From assembly GCF_003473545.1 (NCBI RefSeq), contig NZ_QUCM01000015.1, positions 1 through 64,000 on the forward strand: a DNA stretch of 64,000 bases, given 5' to 3'. The translations under genes and the position numbers were made by a program. Origin of the DNA: Clostridium sp. AM22-11AC. GTDB taxonomy: Bacteria; Bacillota; Clostridia; Lachnospirales; Lachnospiraceae. Below are positions 24,052 through 35,100 of this stretch, piece by piece. Under the pieces are notes generated by a model. That model saw only the letters and a program-made list of their open reading frames with translations, was not told the origin of the DNA and made no database searches. Within the stretch, counting starts at the first letter, position 1; the number at the start of each line of letters is the position of its first letter.

Positions 24052-25941
24052 CTAAATCTGTATCAGGTGGTGCTCAATTCCTTCGCTCTTTAATATAGCT
24101 TCTTCCCTCTGATGACAGGTAAAGATGATACACTGGCTGTCCCAGGCACCTGCAAGCCATTTTAAGGCAGTTTTTAAACGGTCATCGTCATAGAGGACGA
24201 AACTGTCATCAAAGATCAGTGGCATGGTGCCGCGGTCGCTGATAACCAGCTTTGCTGCGGCAAGACGAACTGCAAGGTAGATCTGGTCCATAGTTCCGCT
24301 GCTGACCTGGTCAATAGGAACCAGACGGGTTGGTGTGTTCATAAAGATATTTAAGTTCTGGTCAATGCTCATACTGCGGTAGATGCCGCCGGTAATACCT
24401 TCGATCAGTTCAGATGCAGTTTTATTTAAGTAAAGACCAAAAGAGTCGCGGATGGAAGTAGATAAATGGGTCATGGTTTCCTGGGCCAGATCAAGAGCAT
24501 TTAATTCTTCCTGAATGCGCTCATTTTCTGTCAGAACATGTTTTAACTGCTCTGCCTCATTCTTTTTGGCAGACAGCTGTTCTAATTTCTGTTCCAGTTC
24601 CCACTGAAGCCGTTGCTGTTTCTCGATCTCGTCTGATACGCATTCTTCTTTTTCCTGGAGCCTGCTGATATCAGCTGCCATGGTATTTAAGGTATTTTCA
24701 GACTGTTCCACAGCCTTGCTTAAACGCAGGAAACCGGCCAGTTTTCCCTCTAACGCTTCCATTGCCTCTTCAGAAATAGAAGGGTCCTGCAGATGCTTTG
24801 AAAAGATCTCCTGAAGCTGTCTGGTTTCTGTATCCAGCTGCTTTTTAAAATGGCGGCTGCGGGCAAGTAGCATACTGCCGGCTACAGCAAACAGGATACC
24901 GCAGAGAATGGCTAATAAAGCAGGGATCTTTATAAGAGATCCAGAAAGCTGTAAAAACCGGGGCGCAAATCCTGAAAGCAGGGAAATGGCAGTATTTGGG
25001 AATAAGAGGAGGAACAGACCGCTTGCCAGCCCGGGGACTGCCATCAGAAACAGAAAAACAGCTCCGATCGTGCGGGAATGTTTGCTGCAGGCTTCTAAGG
25101 CGTTGTTGTAATCCTGGTAGTGTTTCCGGGCTTCTTCTGTATATTTTTCTACAGAGGCCTGATTTTCAAACTGGCTGTTGACCAGGATCTGCCGGCCTTT
25201 AGCCGCTTTTTCCAAAAGCACTTCTTTTTCTTTTTGCTTTTTATCCAGATCATTCTTTAACTGTCCCTTTTCCTGGCGCCTGGCTGTAAGGTGGTTGGCA
25301 TATTCAGGGGCAGAGATCTCCTGCTCGATCTTGCGGATCTCACCAAGAATATTGGCATAACTTTTAGCTGCTTCCGGAACAAAATGGGCTTCCAGCTGCT
25401 TGCGCTGGTTTTTTAAATAAGCGCTGGCTTTGGTGATATTTAAAGCAATGCTTCCGGAAGTGTTCAGATTTGCGATATAATTTCGCAGTTCCGAGACCAT
25501 TCCGCCGTCAGTGGCACATTTTAACTGACCGATACTGATGGTATTGTCATAGGCAGTTTCAGACAGGCCGCAGCGCAGCTTGTCCAATAATGCAGTTGTA
25601 TTTTCTTCTTCTTTTCCTGAGGTTTCGTTGATCACGCACAGGCGCTTGTCCCCCTTCTGGAAACGGCGCTCAATGCGGTAAACTTCCCCGTCACATTCAA
25701 CCCGCAGGAAACCTTCATAGACCCCGCTCTGGGTCCAGGGCTGAAATTTGGAATAGGTATCATTTTTAGAAGCGCGGCCCCGCTGGCGCTCAATGCCAAA
25801 GAGCATGCCCTTGATAAATGTATGTAAAGTGGATTTTCCGGCTTCATTTTTTCCATAGACTACATTTAAGCCATCTTCAAAGGAAATGTCCCTGTCATGA
25901 AATTTTCCAAAGCCGTCAATATGCAGACTGAGTATCTTCAT
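24052..25941 (-). CDS. SbcC/YhaN-like AAA ATPase with central membrane segments
   Basis: P-loop ATPase of 629 residues. Residues 1-150 carry the N-terminal half (MKILSLHIDGFGKFHD, Walker A YGKNEAGKSTL); the C-terminus has signature QVSSGTMDQIYLAVRLA and Walker B PLIFDDSFVLYDD. Between them are two coiled coils and, at about 290-360, two strongly hydrophobic helices. That layout matches the YhaN family of Firmicutes rather than a classical SbcC, which lacks membrane helices. AAGGAG fixes the start at 25941, four bases after the partner's stop. It should act with the downstream-numbered phosphoesterase as a DNA nuclease complex at the membrane (inference). Confidence 0.85.
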   Translation of the reverse strand: MKILSLHIDGFGKFHDRDISFEDGLNVVYGKNEAGKSTLHTFIKGMLFGIERQRGRASKNDTYSKFQPWTQSGVYEGFLRVECDGEVYRIERRFQKGDKRLCVINETSGKEEENTTALLDKLRCGLSETAYDNTISIGQLKCATDGGMVSELRNYIANLNTSGSIALNITKASAYLKNQRKQLEAHFVPEAAKSYANILGEIRKIEQEISAPEYANHLTARRQEKGQLKNDLDKKQKEKEVLLEKAAKGRQILVNSQFENQASVEKYTEEARKHYQDYNNALEACSKHSRTIGAVFLFLMAVPGLASGLFLLLFPNTAISLLSGFAPRFLQLSGSLIKIPALLAILCGILFAVAGSMLLARSRHFKKQLDTETRQLQEIFSKHLQDPSISEEAMEALEGKLAGFLRLSKAVEQSENTLNTMAADISRLQEKEECVSDEIEKQQRLQWELEQKLEQLSAKKNEAEQLKHVLTENERIQEELNALDLAQETMTHLSTSIRDSFGLYLNKTASELIEGITGGIYRSMSIDQNLNIFMNTPTRLVPIDQVSSGTMDQIYLAVRLAAAKLVISDRGTMPLIFDDSFVLYDDDRLKTALKWLAGAWDSQCIIFTCHQREEAILKSEGIEHHLIQI

Positions 25942-25945
25942 TGGG

Positions 25946-27016
25946 TCAGCTCCTTTCGTCAGTAGTGTGGAGTAAGGCATTTACTCCATAATACAGTGCT
26001 TTTTTCTCTACAGGACTCATATCTTCTTTCTGAAGTGCCTGGATGAAAAATCCGATCATGTCACTGGAATGCTCTGCAAACAGGGCAGAAAAATCGTAAT
26101 CCGGCTCTGTATCGTCAATAATTTCTGCAATGCGAAACTGTGCTTCCAAAGAAGATAAGTCGAATTCTATATCTGGGTCGCGCATGCCTTTTAAACGGAA
26201 ACGATAAATATTTTCTTCCCCGCGTTTGCGGATCTCTGCCATGATCCGGTCAGCCAGTTCCATGTTTGTGGTTTCTCTGGAAACTTTTACTGCCAGAGGC
26301 AGATATTGAAGGGTGGCAGCAGGAACAAATTCCAGGTGTGTTAATTTATGGGTCTCAGGATGGATCTCGCCGGTAAAATATCCATGGACTCCCGTTTCTG
26401 TCAGATCCAAAGGTTCCGGTGATCCACAGTAAGCAATCTTATCCTCAGAGATCACCTGAGGTTTGTGGATATGTCCCAGGGCAATGTAAGAAAATGGGGA
26501 TAACTCCAGGCTGTTAAAGTTAATAGGCAGATGGGCAGTGTCTCCGCCATGTGCCATCAGGATCTGGATATGATTGTTCACGGAAACCTGCATATCTTCT
26601 AACAGAGGTTTTTTGATCTCTCTGGTGTGATAACTGAAACCGTAAATTTCCGTATTGATATCCTCAAAATAAACGGAATTAAGGTCCGGGTCCATGAAAA
26701 AAGTAACATTGGGGCTCCATGAAAAGCTTAAAAGAGCGGAGTTTTCCCGTATGCGGTCATGATTTCCTGCAATGAGGATAACTTTTACATTGGGAATGGT
26801 GGTAAACAGATAGTTGACTTCTTTTAAGTCCCGCACCAGTGGCTGGCGATGGAACAGATCACCGCTGATGAACAGACAGTCTGCCTGCATTTTTCCAGCC
26901 TGGGCAATGATCTTCTTAAAGGTATCTTTGATCGCCTGGGCCCGTTCACTTCCCCAGGGTTTATCTGCATCGGGAGTCATTCCCCAGTGGATATCACCTG
27001 TGTGGATAAATTTCAT
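25946..27016 (-). CDS. SbcD/YhaO-like metallophosphoesterase
   Basis: Calcineurin-like phosphoesterase of 356 residues, the nuclease partner of the ATPase. Motifs in order: HTGDIHWG (motif I), FISGDLFHRQPL (II), AGNHDRIREN (III), LMAHGG (IV) and LGHIHKPQ (V), all metal ligands in place. AAAGGAG sets the start at MKFIHTGDIHWG; the open frame upstream has no ribosome-binding site. The C-terminal third is the capping and ATPase-binding part. First gene of the pair, upstream of asnS's end, same strand. Related proteins degrade double-stranded ends or hairpins; the exact role here is unknown. Confidence 0.9.
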   Translation of the reverse strand: MKFIHTGDIHWGMTPDADKPWGSERAQAIKDTFKKIIAQAGKMQADCLFISGDLFHRQPLVRDLKEVNYLFTTIPNVKVILIAGNHDRIRENSALLSFSWSPNVTFFMDPDLNSVYFEDINTEIYGFSYHTREIKKPLLEDMQVSVNNHIQILMAHGGDTAHLPINFNSLELSPFSYIALGHIHKPQVISEDKIAYCGSPEPLDLTETGVHGYFTGEIHPETHKLTHLEFVPAATLQYLPLAVKVSRETTNMELADRIMAEIRKRGEENIYRFRLKGMRDPDIEFDLSSLEAQFRIAEIIDDTEPDYDFSALFAEHSSDMIGFFIQALQKEDMSPVEKKALYYGVNALLHTTDERS

Positions 27017-27130
27017 GAATTTCTCCTTTAAATAGATATACTCCCGAAACGTTTCTTGCACCTGCGCAAAAGAGTCTCGAGAGTACATATGGTGCAAAAC
27101 AGATGGATTGCTTTGCGTCGTATATTGATA

Positions 27131-28522
27131 TTATAACTCGCAGTTATTTACAGTTCTTGGGAATGGGATAACGTCGCGGATGTTGGACATACCGGTCAGG
27201 TACATTACGCAGCGCTCAAAGCCAAGTCCGAAACCTGCATGACGGGTGGAACCGTATTTACGAAGATCCAGGTAAAAGCCGTAATCTTCTTTCTTAAGTC
27301 CCAGCTCATCCATTCTTGCAACCAGCTTGTCATAGTCATCTTCACGCTGGCTTCCGCCGATAATCTCGCCAATTCCAGGAACCAGACAGTCTACAGCAGC
27401 AACGGTCTTGCCGTCTGGGTTCATCTTCATGTAGAATGCCTTGATCTCCTTTGGATAATCAGTAACGAATACTGGTTTCTTGAAGATCTCTTCGGTCAGG
27501 TAACGCTCATGCTCAGTCTGCAGGTCGCAGCCCCAGGATACCTTGTAGTCGAACTTGTCATTGTGCTTCATTAACAGTTCCACTGCCTCGGTGTAGGTAA
27601 TGCGTCCGAACTCAGAGTTGAGAACGTTGTTTAAACGGTCTAACAGACCCTTGTCTACGAAGTTGTTGAAGAAGTTCATCTCTTCCGGAGCATGTTCTAA
27701 TACATACTTGATGACATACTTTAACATGCCTTCTGCAACGCGCATATCATCATCCAGATCAGCGAAGGCCATCTCCGGCTCGATCATCCAGAACTCAGCT
27801 GCATGACGGGTGGTGTTGGAGTTCTCTGCACGGAAGGTAGGTCCGAAAGTATATACGTTGCGGAATGCCATTGCGTAGGTCTCTGCGTTTAACTGGCCGC
27901 TTACAGTCAGATTGGTTGGCTTTCCGAAGAAATCCTGCTTGTAATCAACGGTTCCGTCTTCATTCTTTGGAATGTTGTTCAGATCCATAGTAGTAACCTG
28001 GAACATTTCACCTGCACCTTCACAGTCGCTTCCTGTGATCAGTGGGGTGTGGACATAAACGAAGTCCTTTTCCTGGAAATACTGATGGATGGCATAGGCA
28101 ATCAGGGAACGTACGCGGAATACGGCCTGGAAAGTGTTGGTCCTTGGACGTAAATGTGAAATAGTGCGCAGGTACTCGAAAGAGTGGCGCTTTTTCTGCA
28201 GAGGGTAATCAGATGCAGATGCACCTTCAACAGTAACCTCAGTAGCCTGGATCTCAAATGGCTGCTTTGCCTGTGGGGTAGCAACTAAAGTACCTTTAAC
28301 GATGATAGCGGTTCCAACGCCTAACTTGGAAACCTGAGCGAAGTTTTCCAGAGTGTCGTGGTAAACAGCCTGAAGTGTCTCGAAATAGGTTCCGTCGCTG
28401 ATAACGATGAAACCGAATGCCTTGGAATCACGAAGGCTGCGGATCCATCCGCCAACGGTAATTTCCTTGTCCAGGAACTTTTCCGGATTTTTATAAAGTT
28501 CTCTTACTGTAACTAAATCCAT
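27131..28522 (-). CDS. asnS: Asparaginyl-tRNA synthetase
   Basis: Class IIb aminoacyl-tRNA synthetase charging tRNA-Asn, 463 residues. The N-terminal OB-fold ([22 protein letters not shown]) binds the anticodon. Motif 2 is [21 protein letters not shown] and motif 3 is [21 protein letters not shown]. The residues [11 protein letters not shown] agree with the Asn rather than the Asp enzyme. AAGGAG is a little far (about 12 bases) from the ATG. It has its own promoter (28588-28616). Confidence 0.96.
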   Translation of the reverse strand: MDLVTVRELYKNPEKFLDKEITVGGWIRSLRDSKAFGFIVISDGTYFETLQAVYHDTLENFAQVSKLGVGTAIIVKGTLVATPQAKQPFEIQATEVTVEGASASDYPLQKKRHSFEYLRTISHLRPRTNTFQAVFRVRSLIAYAIHQYFQEKDFVYVHTPLITGSDCEGAGEMFQVTTMDLNNIPKNEDGTVDYKQDFFGKPTNLTVSGQLNAETYAMAFRNVYTFGPTFRAENSNTTRHAAEFWMIEPEMAFADLDDDMRVAEGMLKYVIKYVLEHAPEEMNFFNNFVDKGLLDRLNNVLNSEFGRITYTEAVELLMKHNDKFDYKVSWGCDLQTEHERYLTEEIFKKPVFVTDYPKEIKAFYMKMNPDGKTVAAVDCLVPGIGEIIGGSQREDDYDKLVARMDELGLKKEDYGFYLDLRKYGSTRHAGFGLGFERCVMYLTGMSNIRDVIPFPRTVNNCEL

Positions 28523-28587
28523 GATGAGTAATATCTCCTTTTCTCCAATACAAAATTTCTAAAAGCAAAAATGCAATATTATAAGGT

Positions 28588-28616
28588 ATTATAAGGTATT
28601 TCACATAATGTTTCAA
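28588..28616 (-). promoter_or_regulatory. Promoter of asnS
   Basis: On the minus strand TTGAAA (28611-28616), 17 bases, TATAAT (28588-28593). A repeated ACCTTATAAT sequence gives a second possible -10 ten bases on. Confidence 0.82.
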
Positions 28617-28686
28617 GGTTTTCATGCGTTTATGCAGGTTTTCCTAGCGCTTTTAAATGCAGGGTCCCGGTACAGCCATGAAAAGG

Positions 28687-28732
28687 AAAAAATGTCCCAC
28701 CTACCAACACACTTGGTTAATGGCGGGGGACA
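28687..28732 (-). terminator. Terminator-like hairpin, minus strand, upstream of the asnS promoter
   Basis: TGTCCC pairs with GGGACA and an inner ACCAA with TTGGT; on the minus strand the hairpin is followed by six T. It lies before the asnS promoter, so it would stop a transcript that begins between here and glgC. A second hairpin, GTGCCC with GGGCAC, lies at 28737-28760. Together they look like the end of a short minus-strand RNA. Confidence 0.55.
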
Positions 28733-28873
28733 TATAGTGCCCGGAGGATTTTTAGGGCACAACATCTTGGGAAAAGTGTAAAATATAAAACATGATATCG
28801 AAAAATGTCGGAAAACTGCATAAAAAACACAAAATATATTAAAATATTTGTGTACTATTTATAAAGTTTGTGG

Positions 28874-28879
28874 TATAAT
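28874..28879 (+). promoter_or_regulatory. Extended -10 promoter of glgC-glgD
   Basis: TGGTATAAT is a perfect -10 with the TG extension. The -35 region is weak. It lies 40 bases before the glgC start codon. Confidence 0.7.
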
Positions 28880-28918
28880 TATGTTTACCAAAATTATATA
28901 ACAGCAAGAGGTGATAAC

Positions 28919-30193
28919 GTGATTAAAAAAGAAATGATTGCCATGCTTTTAGCTGGCGGACAAGGAAGCCGTCTTGGCGTTCTTACACAGAAAGTAGCCA
29001 AGCCGGCGGTATCTTTTGGGGGGAAGTACCGAATCATTGATTTTCCGCTGAGTAACTGTATCAACTCCGGTGTTGACACCGTTGGTGTTCTGACACAGTA
29101 CCAGCCTTTACGTTTAAATTCACATATCGGAATTGGTATTCCGTGGGATTTGGACAGAAATGTTGGCGGCGTGACAATCTTACCTCCATACGAAAGAAGC
29201 AAGGGAAGTGACTGGTATACCGGTACTGCCAATGCTATTTATCAGAACCTGGAGTATATGGAAGCATATAACCCAGAGTATGTGCTCATCCTTTCCGGTG
29301 ACCACATTTACAAAATGGACTATGAAGTAATGCTTGATTATCACAAAGCAAATAATGCGGATATCACCATTGCTGCTATGCCGGTACCGATCGAAGAAGC
29401 AAGCCGTTTCGGTATCCTGATCACTGATGAACATAACCGTATTACAGAGTTTGAGGAAAAACCAGCTGTTCCAAGAAGCAACCTGGCTTCTATGGGTATC
29501 TATATCTTCAGCTGGCCGGTTCTGAAAGAGGCTCTGATCAAGATGAAGGACGAGCCTGGATGTGACTTTGGTAAACATATCATTCCATACTGCCACGCAA
29601 AGGGCGACCGCAGCTTCGCATATGAGTACAATGGCTACTGGAAGGATGTAGGTACTCTTGGCTCTTACTGGGAAGCAAACATGGAGCTGATCGATATCAT
29701 TCCTGAGTTCAACCTGTATGAAGAATACTGGAAGATCTACACCAAGAGTGATGTGATCCCGCCTCAGTACATTGCTTCCGATGCTCACATTGAGCGCAGT
29801 ATCGTTGGCGAAGGTACAGAAGTTTACGGTGATGTTATCAACTCCGTTATCGGAGCAGGCGTTACCATTGCAAAGGGTGCTGTTGTTAAGGACTCTATTG
29901 TTATGCAGGGAAGCGTCATCGGCGCAGGCACATCCGTTGAAAAGGCCATTATCGCAGAAAATGTAAAAGTTGGTTCCGATGTTCAGATCGGTGTTGGCGA
30001 ATACGCACCAAGTACATATGACCAGAAGGTATATCAGTTTGACCTGGCTACCATCGGCGAGAACTCCATTATCCCGGACGGCGTAAAGATCGGAAAGAAT
30101 ACCGCCATAGCAGGCGAGACCACCGTAGGCGACTATCCTGATGGATTACTGGCAAGCGGAAATTACATTATAAAGGCAGGTGGCGTGAAATGA
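28919..30193 (+). CDS. glgC: Glucose-1-phosphate adenylyltransferase
   Basis: Makes ADP-glucose from glucose 1-phosphate and ATP, the committed step of glycogen synthesis; 425 residues. The nucleotide-binding motif is [43 protein letters not shown] and the later FEEKP are family motifs. A left-handed beta-helix of hexapeptide repeats fills the C-terminal third. The start is probably the GTG at 28919, with GAGGTG six bases upstream. It overlaps glgD by four bases, and the two are expected to form a heterotetramer. Rest of the glg cluster is not adjacent. Confidence 0.95.
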   Translation: MIKKEMIAMLLAGGQGSRLGVLTQKVAKPAVSFGGKYRIIDFPLSNCINSGVDTVGVLTQYQPLRLNSHIGIGIPWDLDRNVGGVTILPPYERSKGSDWYTGTANAIYQNLEYMEAYNPEYVLILSGDHIYKMDYEVMLDYHKANNADITIAAMPVPIEEASRFGILITDEHNRITEFEEKPAVPRSNLASMGIYIFSWPVLKEALIKMKDEPGCDFGKHIIPYCHAKGDRSFAYEYNGYWKDVGTLGSYWEANMELIDIIPEFNLYEEYWKIYTKSDVIPPQYIASDAHIERSIVGEGTEVYGDVINSVIGAGVTIAKGAVVKDSIVMQGSVIGAGTSVEKAIIAENVKVGSDVQIGVGEYAPSTYDQKVYQFDLATIGENSIIPDGVKIGKNTAIAGETTVGDYPDGLLASGNYIIKAGGVK

Positions 30194-31311
30194 GAGCAAT
30201 CGGTATCGTATTAGCAGGTGGTAACAGCAAGAGGATGCGGGAACTGTCCAGTAAAAGAGCAGTGGCTGCTATGCCGGTTGCAGGAAGCTACCGCAGTATT
30301 GACTTTGCATTAAGCAATATGACAAACTCCCACATTCAGAATGTGGCTGTATTTACACAGTATAACTCCAGATCCTTAAACCTTCATCTGAGTTCCTCCA
30401 AGTGGTGGGATTTCGGACGTAAGCAGGGCGGACTGTATGTATTTACACCATCCATTACTCCTGAAAACGGAGACTGGTACCGTGGTACAGCAGATGCTCT
30501 TTACCAGAACCTGACCTTCTTAAAGAACAGCCATGAGCCATATGTAGTTATCACCTCTGGTGACGGCGTTTATAAGCTGGATTACAACAAGGTTCTGGAA
30601 TACCATATTGAGAAGAAAGCGGATATTACCGTTGTCTGCAAAGATATGGAAGAGGGAACGGATGTTACCCGTTTCGGATGCGTTAAGTTAAATGATGACG
30701 GACGCATCACTGATTTTGAAGAAAAGCCAATGGCTTCTGACGCTACCACCATTTCCTGTGGTATCTATGTTATCCGCAGAAGACAGCTGATCGAGCTGTT
30801 AGAGCGCTGCGCAGCAGAAGACAGATACGACCTGGTAAATGATATCCTGGTACGTTATAAGAACTTAAAGAGGATCTATGCTTATAAGTTAGACAGCTAC
30901 TGGAGCAATATTGCAACCGTTGATTCTTACTATAAGACCAACATGGATTTCTTAAAGCCGGAAGTAAGAGATTATTTCTTCAAACAGTATCCGGATGTTT
31001 ATACCAAGATCGATGATCTTCCACCGGCAAAATACAATCCAGGAGCAGTTGTTAGGAACAGCCTTGTTTCCAGTGGATGTATTTTAAATGGTACGGTAGA
31101 AAACTCTATCCTCTTTAAGAAGGCATACGTTGGAAATAACTGTATCATCAAGAATTCTATTATCTTAAATGATGTTTATATTGGTGATAATACAGTGATC
31201 GAGAACTGTATCGTAGAGAGCCGGGATACCATCCGCGCCAATACAACCTATATCGGAACACCTGATAACATCAAGATCGTTATTGAGAAGAATGAACGCT
31301 ACACACTGTAG
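30190..31311 (+). CDS. glgD: Glucose-1-phosphate adenylyltransferase subunit GlgD
   Basis: GlgC paralogue of 373 residues acting as the regulatory or stabilising subunit in Firmicutes. It begins [17 protein letters not shown], where the ATP-binding loop is altered from the GlgC pattern, and keeps [15 protein letters not shown] and [11 protein letters not shown], in which the catalytic Asp-His pair of GlgC is replaced. The beta-helix is shorter. Translation is coupled to glgC by the ATGA overlap. Family knowledge says GlgD is poorly active alone and strongly raises GlgC activity. Confidence 0.94.
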   Translation: MRAIGIVLAGGNSKRMRELSSKRAVAAMPVAGSYRSIDFALSNMTNSHIQNVAVFTQYNSRSLNLHLSSSKWWDFGRKQGGLYVFTPSITPENGDWYRGTADALYQNLTFLKNSHEPYVVITSGDGVYKLDYNKVLEYHIEKKADITVVCKDMEEGTDVTRFGCVKLNDDGRITDFEEKPMASDATTISCGIYVIRRRQLIELLERCAAEDRYDLVNDILVRYKNLKRIYAYKLDSYWSNIATVDSYYKTNMDFLKPEVRDYFFKQYPDVYTKIDDLPPAKYNPGAVVRNSLVSSGCILNGTVENSILFKKAYVGNNCIIKNSIILNDVYIGDNTVIENCIVESRDTIRANTTYIGTPDNIKIVIEKNERYTL

Positions 31312-31405
31312 ATAAGTAGTAAATAGTGCGGCCCGTTTTTTTCTGATTCCTTCAGAAGGGGTGCAGCACGGGGGCTGACGGAGGAAGCGGAAGGAGTATT
31401 AAAGC

Positions 31406-31687
31406 ATGCAGGTAACAGATGTGAGAGTAAGACGGGTGGAGAAAGAAGGGAAGATGAAAGCAATCGTCTCCATCACCTTAGACAATGAATTCGTGATCCA
31501 CGATATCAAAGTCATTGAGGGAGAAAAGGGATTGTTCATCGCCATGCCAAGCCGCAAGGCAGCAGATGGCGAATACCGCGACATCGCCCATCCGATCAAT
31601 TCCGGTACTAGGGAAATGATACAAAGCATCATCCTGGATAAGTATGAAAGTACTTTGCTGGAGAATGAAGAAGAAGCGCTTGCATAA
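31406..31687 (+). CDS. spoVG: Septation/sporulation regulator SpoVG
   Basis: Small nucleic-acid-binding protein of 93 residues, conserved in Firmicutes, affecting sporulation, septation and virulence genes. The start [19 protein letters not shown] and the segment [23 protein letters not shown] are diagnostic. AAGGAG precedes the ATG by nine bases. It follows glgD by about 95 bases containing a small inverted repeat and may be read from the glg promoter. A terminator follows. Confidence 0.97.
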   Translation: MQVTDVRVRRVEKEGKMKAIVSITLDNEFVIHDIKVIEGEKGLFIAMPSRKAADGEYRDIAHPINSGTREMIQSIILDKYESTLLENEEEALA

Positions 31688-31769
31688 GCGGCGGACCACT
31701 GGTGACAACAGGCACAATCATGTGATCACCTTAAACAAAAGATAAAAGGCAGCGACAGCTGCAGCAGGG

Positions 31770-31822
31770 ATACCCTGGACCAGAAAATATGGCAGATGCC
31801 ATGACTGGTCCGGGGTATTTTT
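31770..31822 (+). terminator. Intrinsic terminator after spoVG
   Basis: ATACCCTGGACCAG pairs with CTGGTCCGGGGTAT, with a 21-base loop that contains a smaller GGCA/TGCC stem, then TTTTT. Confidence 0.85.
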
Positions 31823-31961
31823 ATGTCGCTATAAATGAAAGCCAGTTGTTACATGCCTTCGGCACTCCCACAACTGCCGCCCGCATTCGTAATCCGGGCT
31901 ATTGCCCTGCTTACTCATGCAGGCTTGGTTGCCAAATAGTTTGAAATTCAAAATATTAGCA

Positions 31962-31990
31962 TTGCATGTGGGGAGTCTCTGTGCTATAGT
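31962..31990 (+). promoter_or_regulatory. Promoter of the NRPS gene
   Basis: TTGCAT (31962-31967), 17 bases, TATAGT (31985-31990). The leader of about 145 bases contains an inverted repeat (GATCACCCGC / GCGGGTCGATC). The 140 bases before the promoter hold only GC-rich imperfect repeats. Confidence 0.78.
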
Positions 31991-32140
31991 TAGGGCGTAA
32001 ATGTTTATTAATAGACATTAATAGACATTGTGTACAATAAAATGAACGATCACCCGCCAGAGCGGGTCGATCCGTTGTTATGTGTTGAAAGGGAGCTGCC
32101 GCTGGCAGATCTTTCAAGTGGTTTTATGAGGAGAAAAGCA

Positions 32141-35100
32141 ATGATTTCATACGAGAATACAAAGACAGTAAGAGACCTGGTCTGGAATACGGGAAGAGAG
32201 TATGCCGGACGGGTATTTTTACGCTATGAGGAAAATGACGTAGTATATGAAGTAACTTATGATGAGTTTGCAACTCAGTGCCGCGGGGTAGCTGCCTGGC
32301 TGCGGGAGCAGGACGCGGCAGCGGGCCACAAGGTAAGAGTAGGATTAATGGGAAGCAGCAGTCACCATTACCTGGTATTTTTATTAGGCGTTATGGCCAG
32401 CGGAAATGTAGTGGTTCCCTTAGATGTACAGTTAAATGAAGAGACCTTTGCAGATAATGTAAACCGTTCTGACCTGGATATTTTATTTTACGACTGGGAT
32501 CATTATGGCCTGGTAGAAGCAGTAAAGGAGAAATGTCCACGCCTTCGGGCCTGCATTTCCTTACAGCACGGAAAACATGTGCCATGTTCGGACCAGATCT
32601 TAAAGGGATATGCAGGGATCAGTGTCGATCCGGTGGTTTCTGAGGAAGACTGTGCTATGGTGCTGTTTACATCAGGAACAACAGGCAGAGGAAAGGGCGT
32701 TATGCTTTCCAACCGCAACCTGATGGATAATAACTTCTGCACCACAGATAAAGACCATCCTGAAAAAGAAGTTTACTTAAATATCCTTCCCATCCACCAT
32801 GTATTCTGCATCAACGGTGATGTATTTACGGTCATGCGTTATGGAAGCGTTTTGTGTCTGAACCGGGACATGGCCCGTCTGGCAGCCCATATCCAGCTGT
32901 TCCAGCCTACTGTGATCCGTATGGTGCCTATGGTGGCAAAAGCCCTTTACAATAAGATCGCTATTCTTTCCAGACAGGACACAGGTCGTTCTATGAATTC
33001 CATTAAACAGGAGGTGCTGGGAAAGCGCCTGCACAAGATCATCAGCGGCGGCGGTTATCTGGCGCCGGAGCTGGCTGCTAATTTCAACCGTCTGGGTATT
33101 TCCATTGCACAGGGATACGGCATGTCGGAGTGCTCTCCAAAAATATCATCCCCGGACTGGAGCAGACCGGATAAAGTGGCATCTGTAGGAAAGATCGTAG
33201 ACCGGTGCCAGGTGCGTATCGTAGATGGAGAGATCCAGGTAAAAAGCCCTTCTGTTATGATGGGATATTATAAGGAGCCGGATAAGACAGCAGAGGCGAT
33301 CACAGAGGACGGCTGGCTTTGTACAGGTGACCTGGGCTATGTAGATGAGGAGAATTTCCTGTATCTTACCGGCAGAAAGAAAAACCTGATCATCTTAAGC
33401 AATGGTGAAAATGTGGCACCGGAGCAGTTGGAGAACCTGTTTGTGGACGACCGGCTGATTGAGGATATCCTGGTATATGGGGAAGATGACATGATCGCAG
33501 CGGAGATTTATCCAAACTTTAAGTATGCAGACGCTGCAGGCATTGATCACATTGAGGAAACAGTGGCTCAGATCATTAAAAAGCACAATGAAGGACTTCC
33601 TTCCTATAAGAAGATTGCCCGTTTCCATCTGCGTGACATTCCATTTGCGAAAACTTCTTCCAAAAAGATTATCCGCAGCCAGTATTTCAGCCAGAAGAAG
33701 CAGGAGGCAGAGGAGCAGGTCAATGTACATAAACCGGAAAATGATCTCCAGCAGAAGATCTATGATGCAGTATCTGCCGTGTTAGGCCACAGCCGTTTTG
33801 GCATTGATACCGACCTTTACAGCGCAGGACTGGATTCTTTGGGAAGTGTGCTGCTTCTTACAGACCTGTATGAAAAACTGCAGCTTTCCATGACCTTAAA
33901 TGACCTGTTAGAGCATGGTTCTGTTTTAAAACTGGAAGCTCTTTATAAAGAGCGTGCTGCTGAGGGAAAGAAAGAGTTTGAGGTCCGTGACATTTATCCA
34001 CTGACCAATTTACAGCTGTATTTTGCCTATGTAATGCGGGGAAATACAACAGCCAACCTGCCATTTTTATTTAAACTGGATCCACATGTAAATGTGTACC
34101 TGTTAAAGACAGCAGTAGAGAGAATGTTTGATGTGCATCCGGAATTAAAATGCGTGATCCAGCTTCATGAAGGGGCATACAAGAATTTTAGAAAGGATGA
34201 CCGCAAGGTAGATATTCCTCTGATCACCTTAAGCGATGCCCAGTGGGAAGAGACCAGAAAGGGACTTTTACGCCCATATATGTATACAGAAAATGAGCCT
34301 CTTTACCATGCGGGCATTTATATGACAGAGTCCGCCAATTACCTGTTTTTAGATATTGCCCATATTATGGGAGACGGCATGACTATGAATGTGCTGTTTG
34401 AGGATATCAATGCTATTTATGCAGGAAAGCAGGTGGAAAAGGAGAAATATACATTTTACGAGTATATTTTAGATGAAAAAGAGCGGGATGCCAAAGGGCT
34501 CAGACAGGAAAATGAAGCTTATTTTGCAGATCTGATGAAGGGCTTTAAGATCAGAAAGAGTATCCTTGCAAGATGTGACAGTCATGACCTGGAACAGGGA
34601 GAAGACGGCGTTTTAAAGGAACATTTTAAGGGGATTAACCGGGGCAGACTGTTATCCTTCTGCCGCAGAAACGGCATTTCTGAAAATGTAGTGTTCTTAA
34701 CTGCCTTTAATTACTGCATTGGTCTGTTCAGCAATGAAAAAGATACGGTAGGCACCAGCATCCACAGCGGAAGAACGGACAGCCGCTGGAACCGACTGGC
34801 AGGACCATTATTCCTTACCTACTATTTCCGCTGCACCCAGAAGACGGATGAAAGCGTAAAAGAACTGCTCCAGACCTCCGGAAAGCAGATCATGAAGACC
34901 ATGGGCTGCTATATTTCCAACCTTCATGCAGATGAAATGTTCTTTCAGTACCAGGGAGATATTTTAAATATCGATCAGATCGGCGGCTGGCCGGTGGAGC
35001 GTGAAAAGATACAGCTAGATGCGTTGCCATTCCATTTACAGGTTATGTGGGATGAAAAGGGATATTATTATGAGCTGCGTTACTGGAAGAACCGGTTTGA

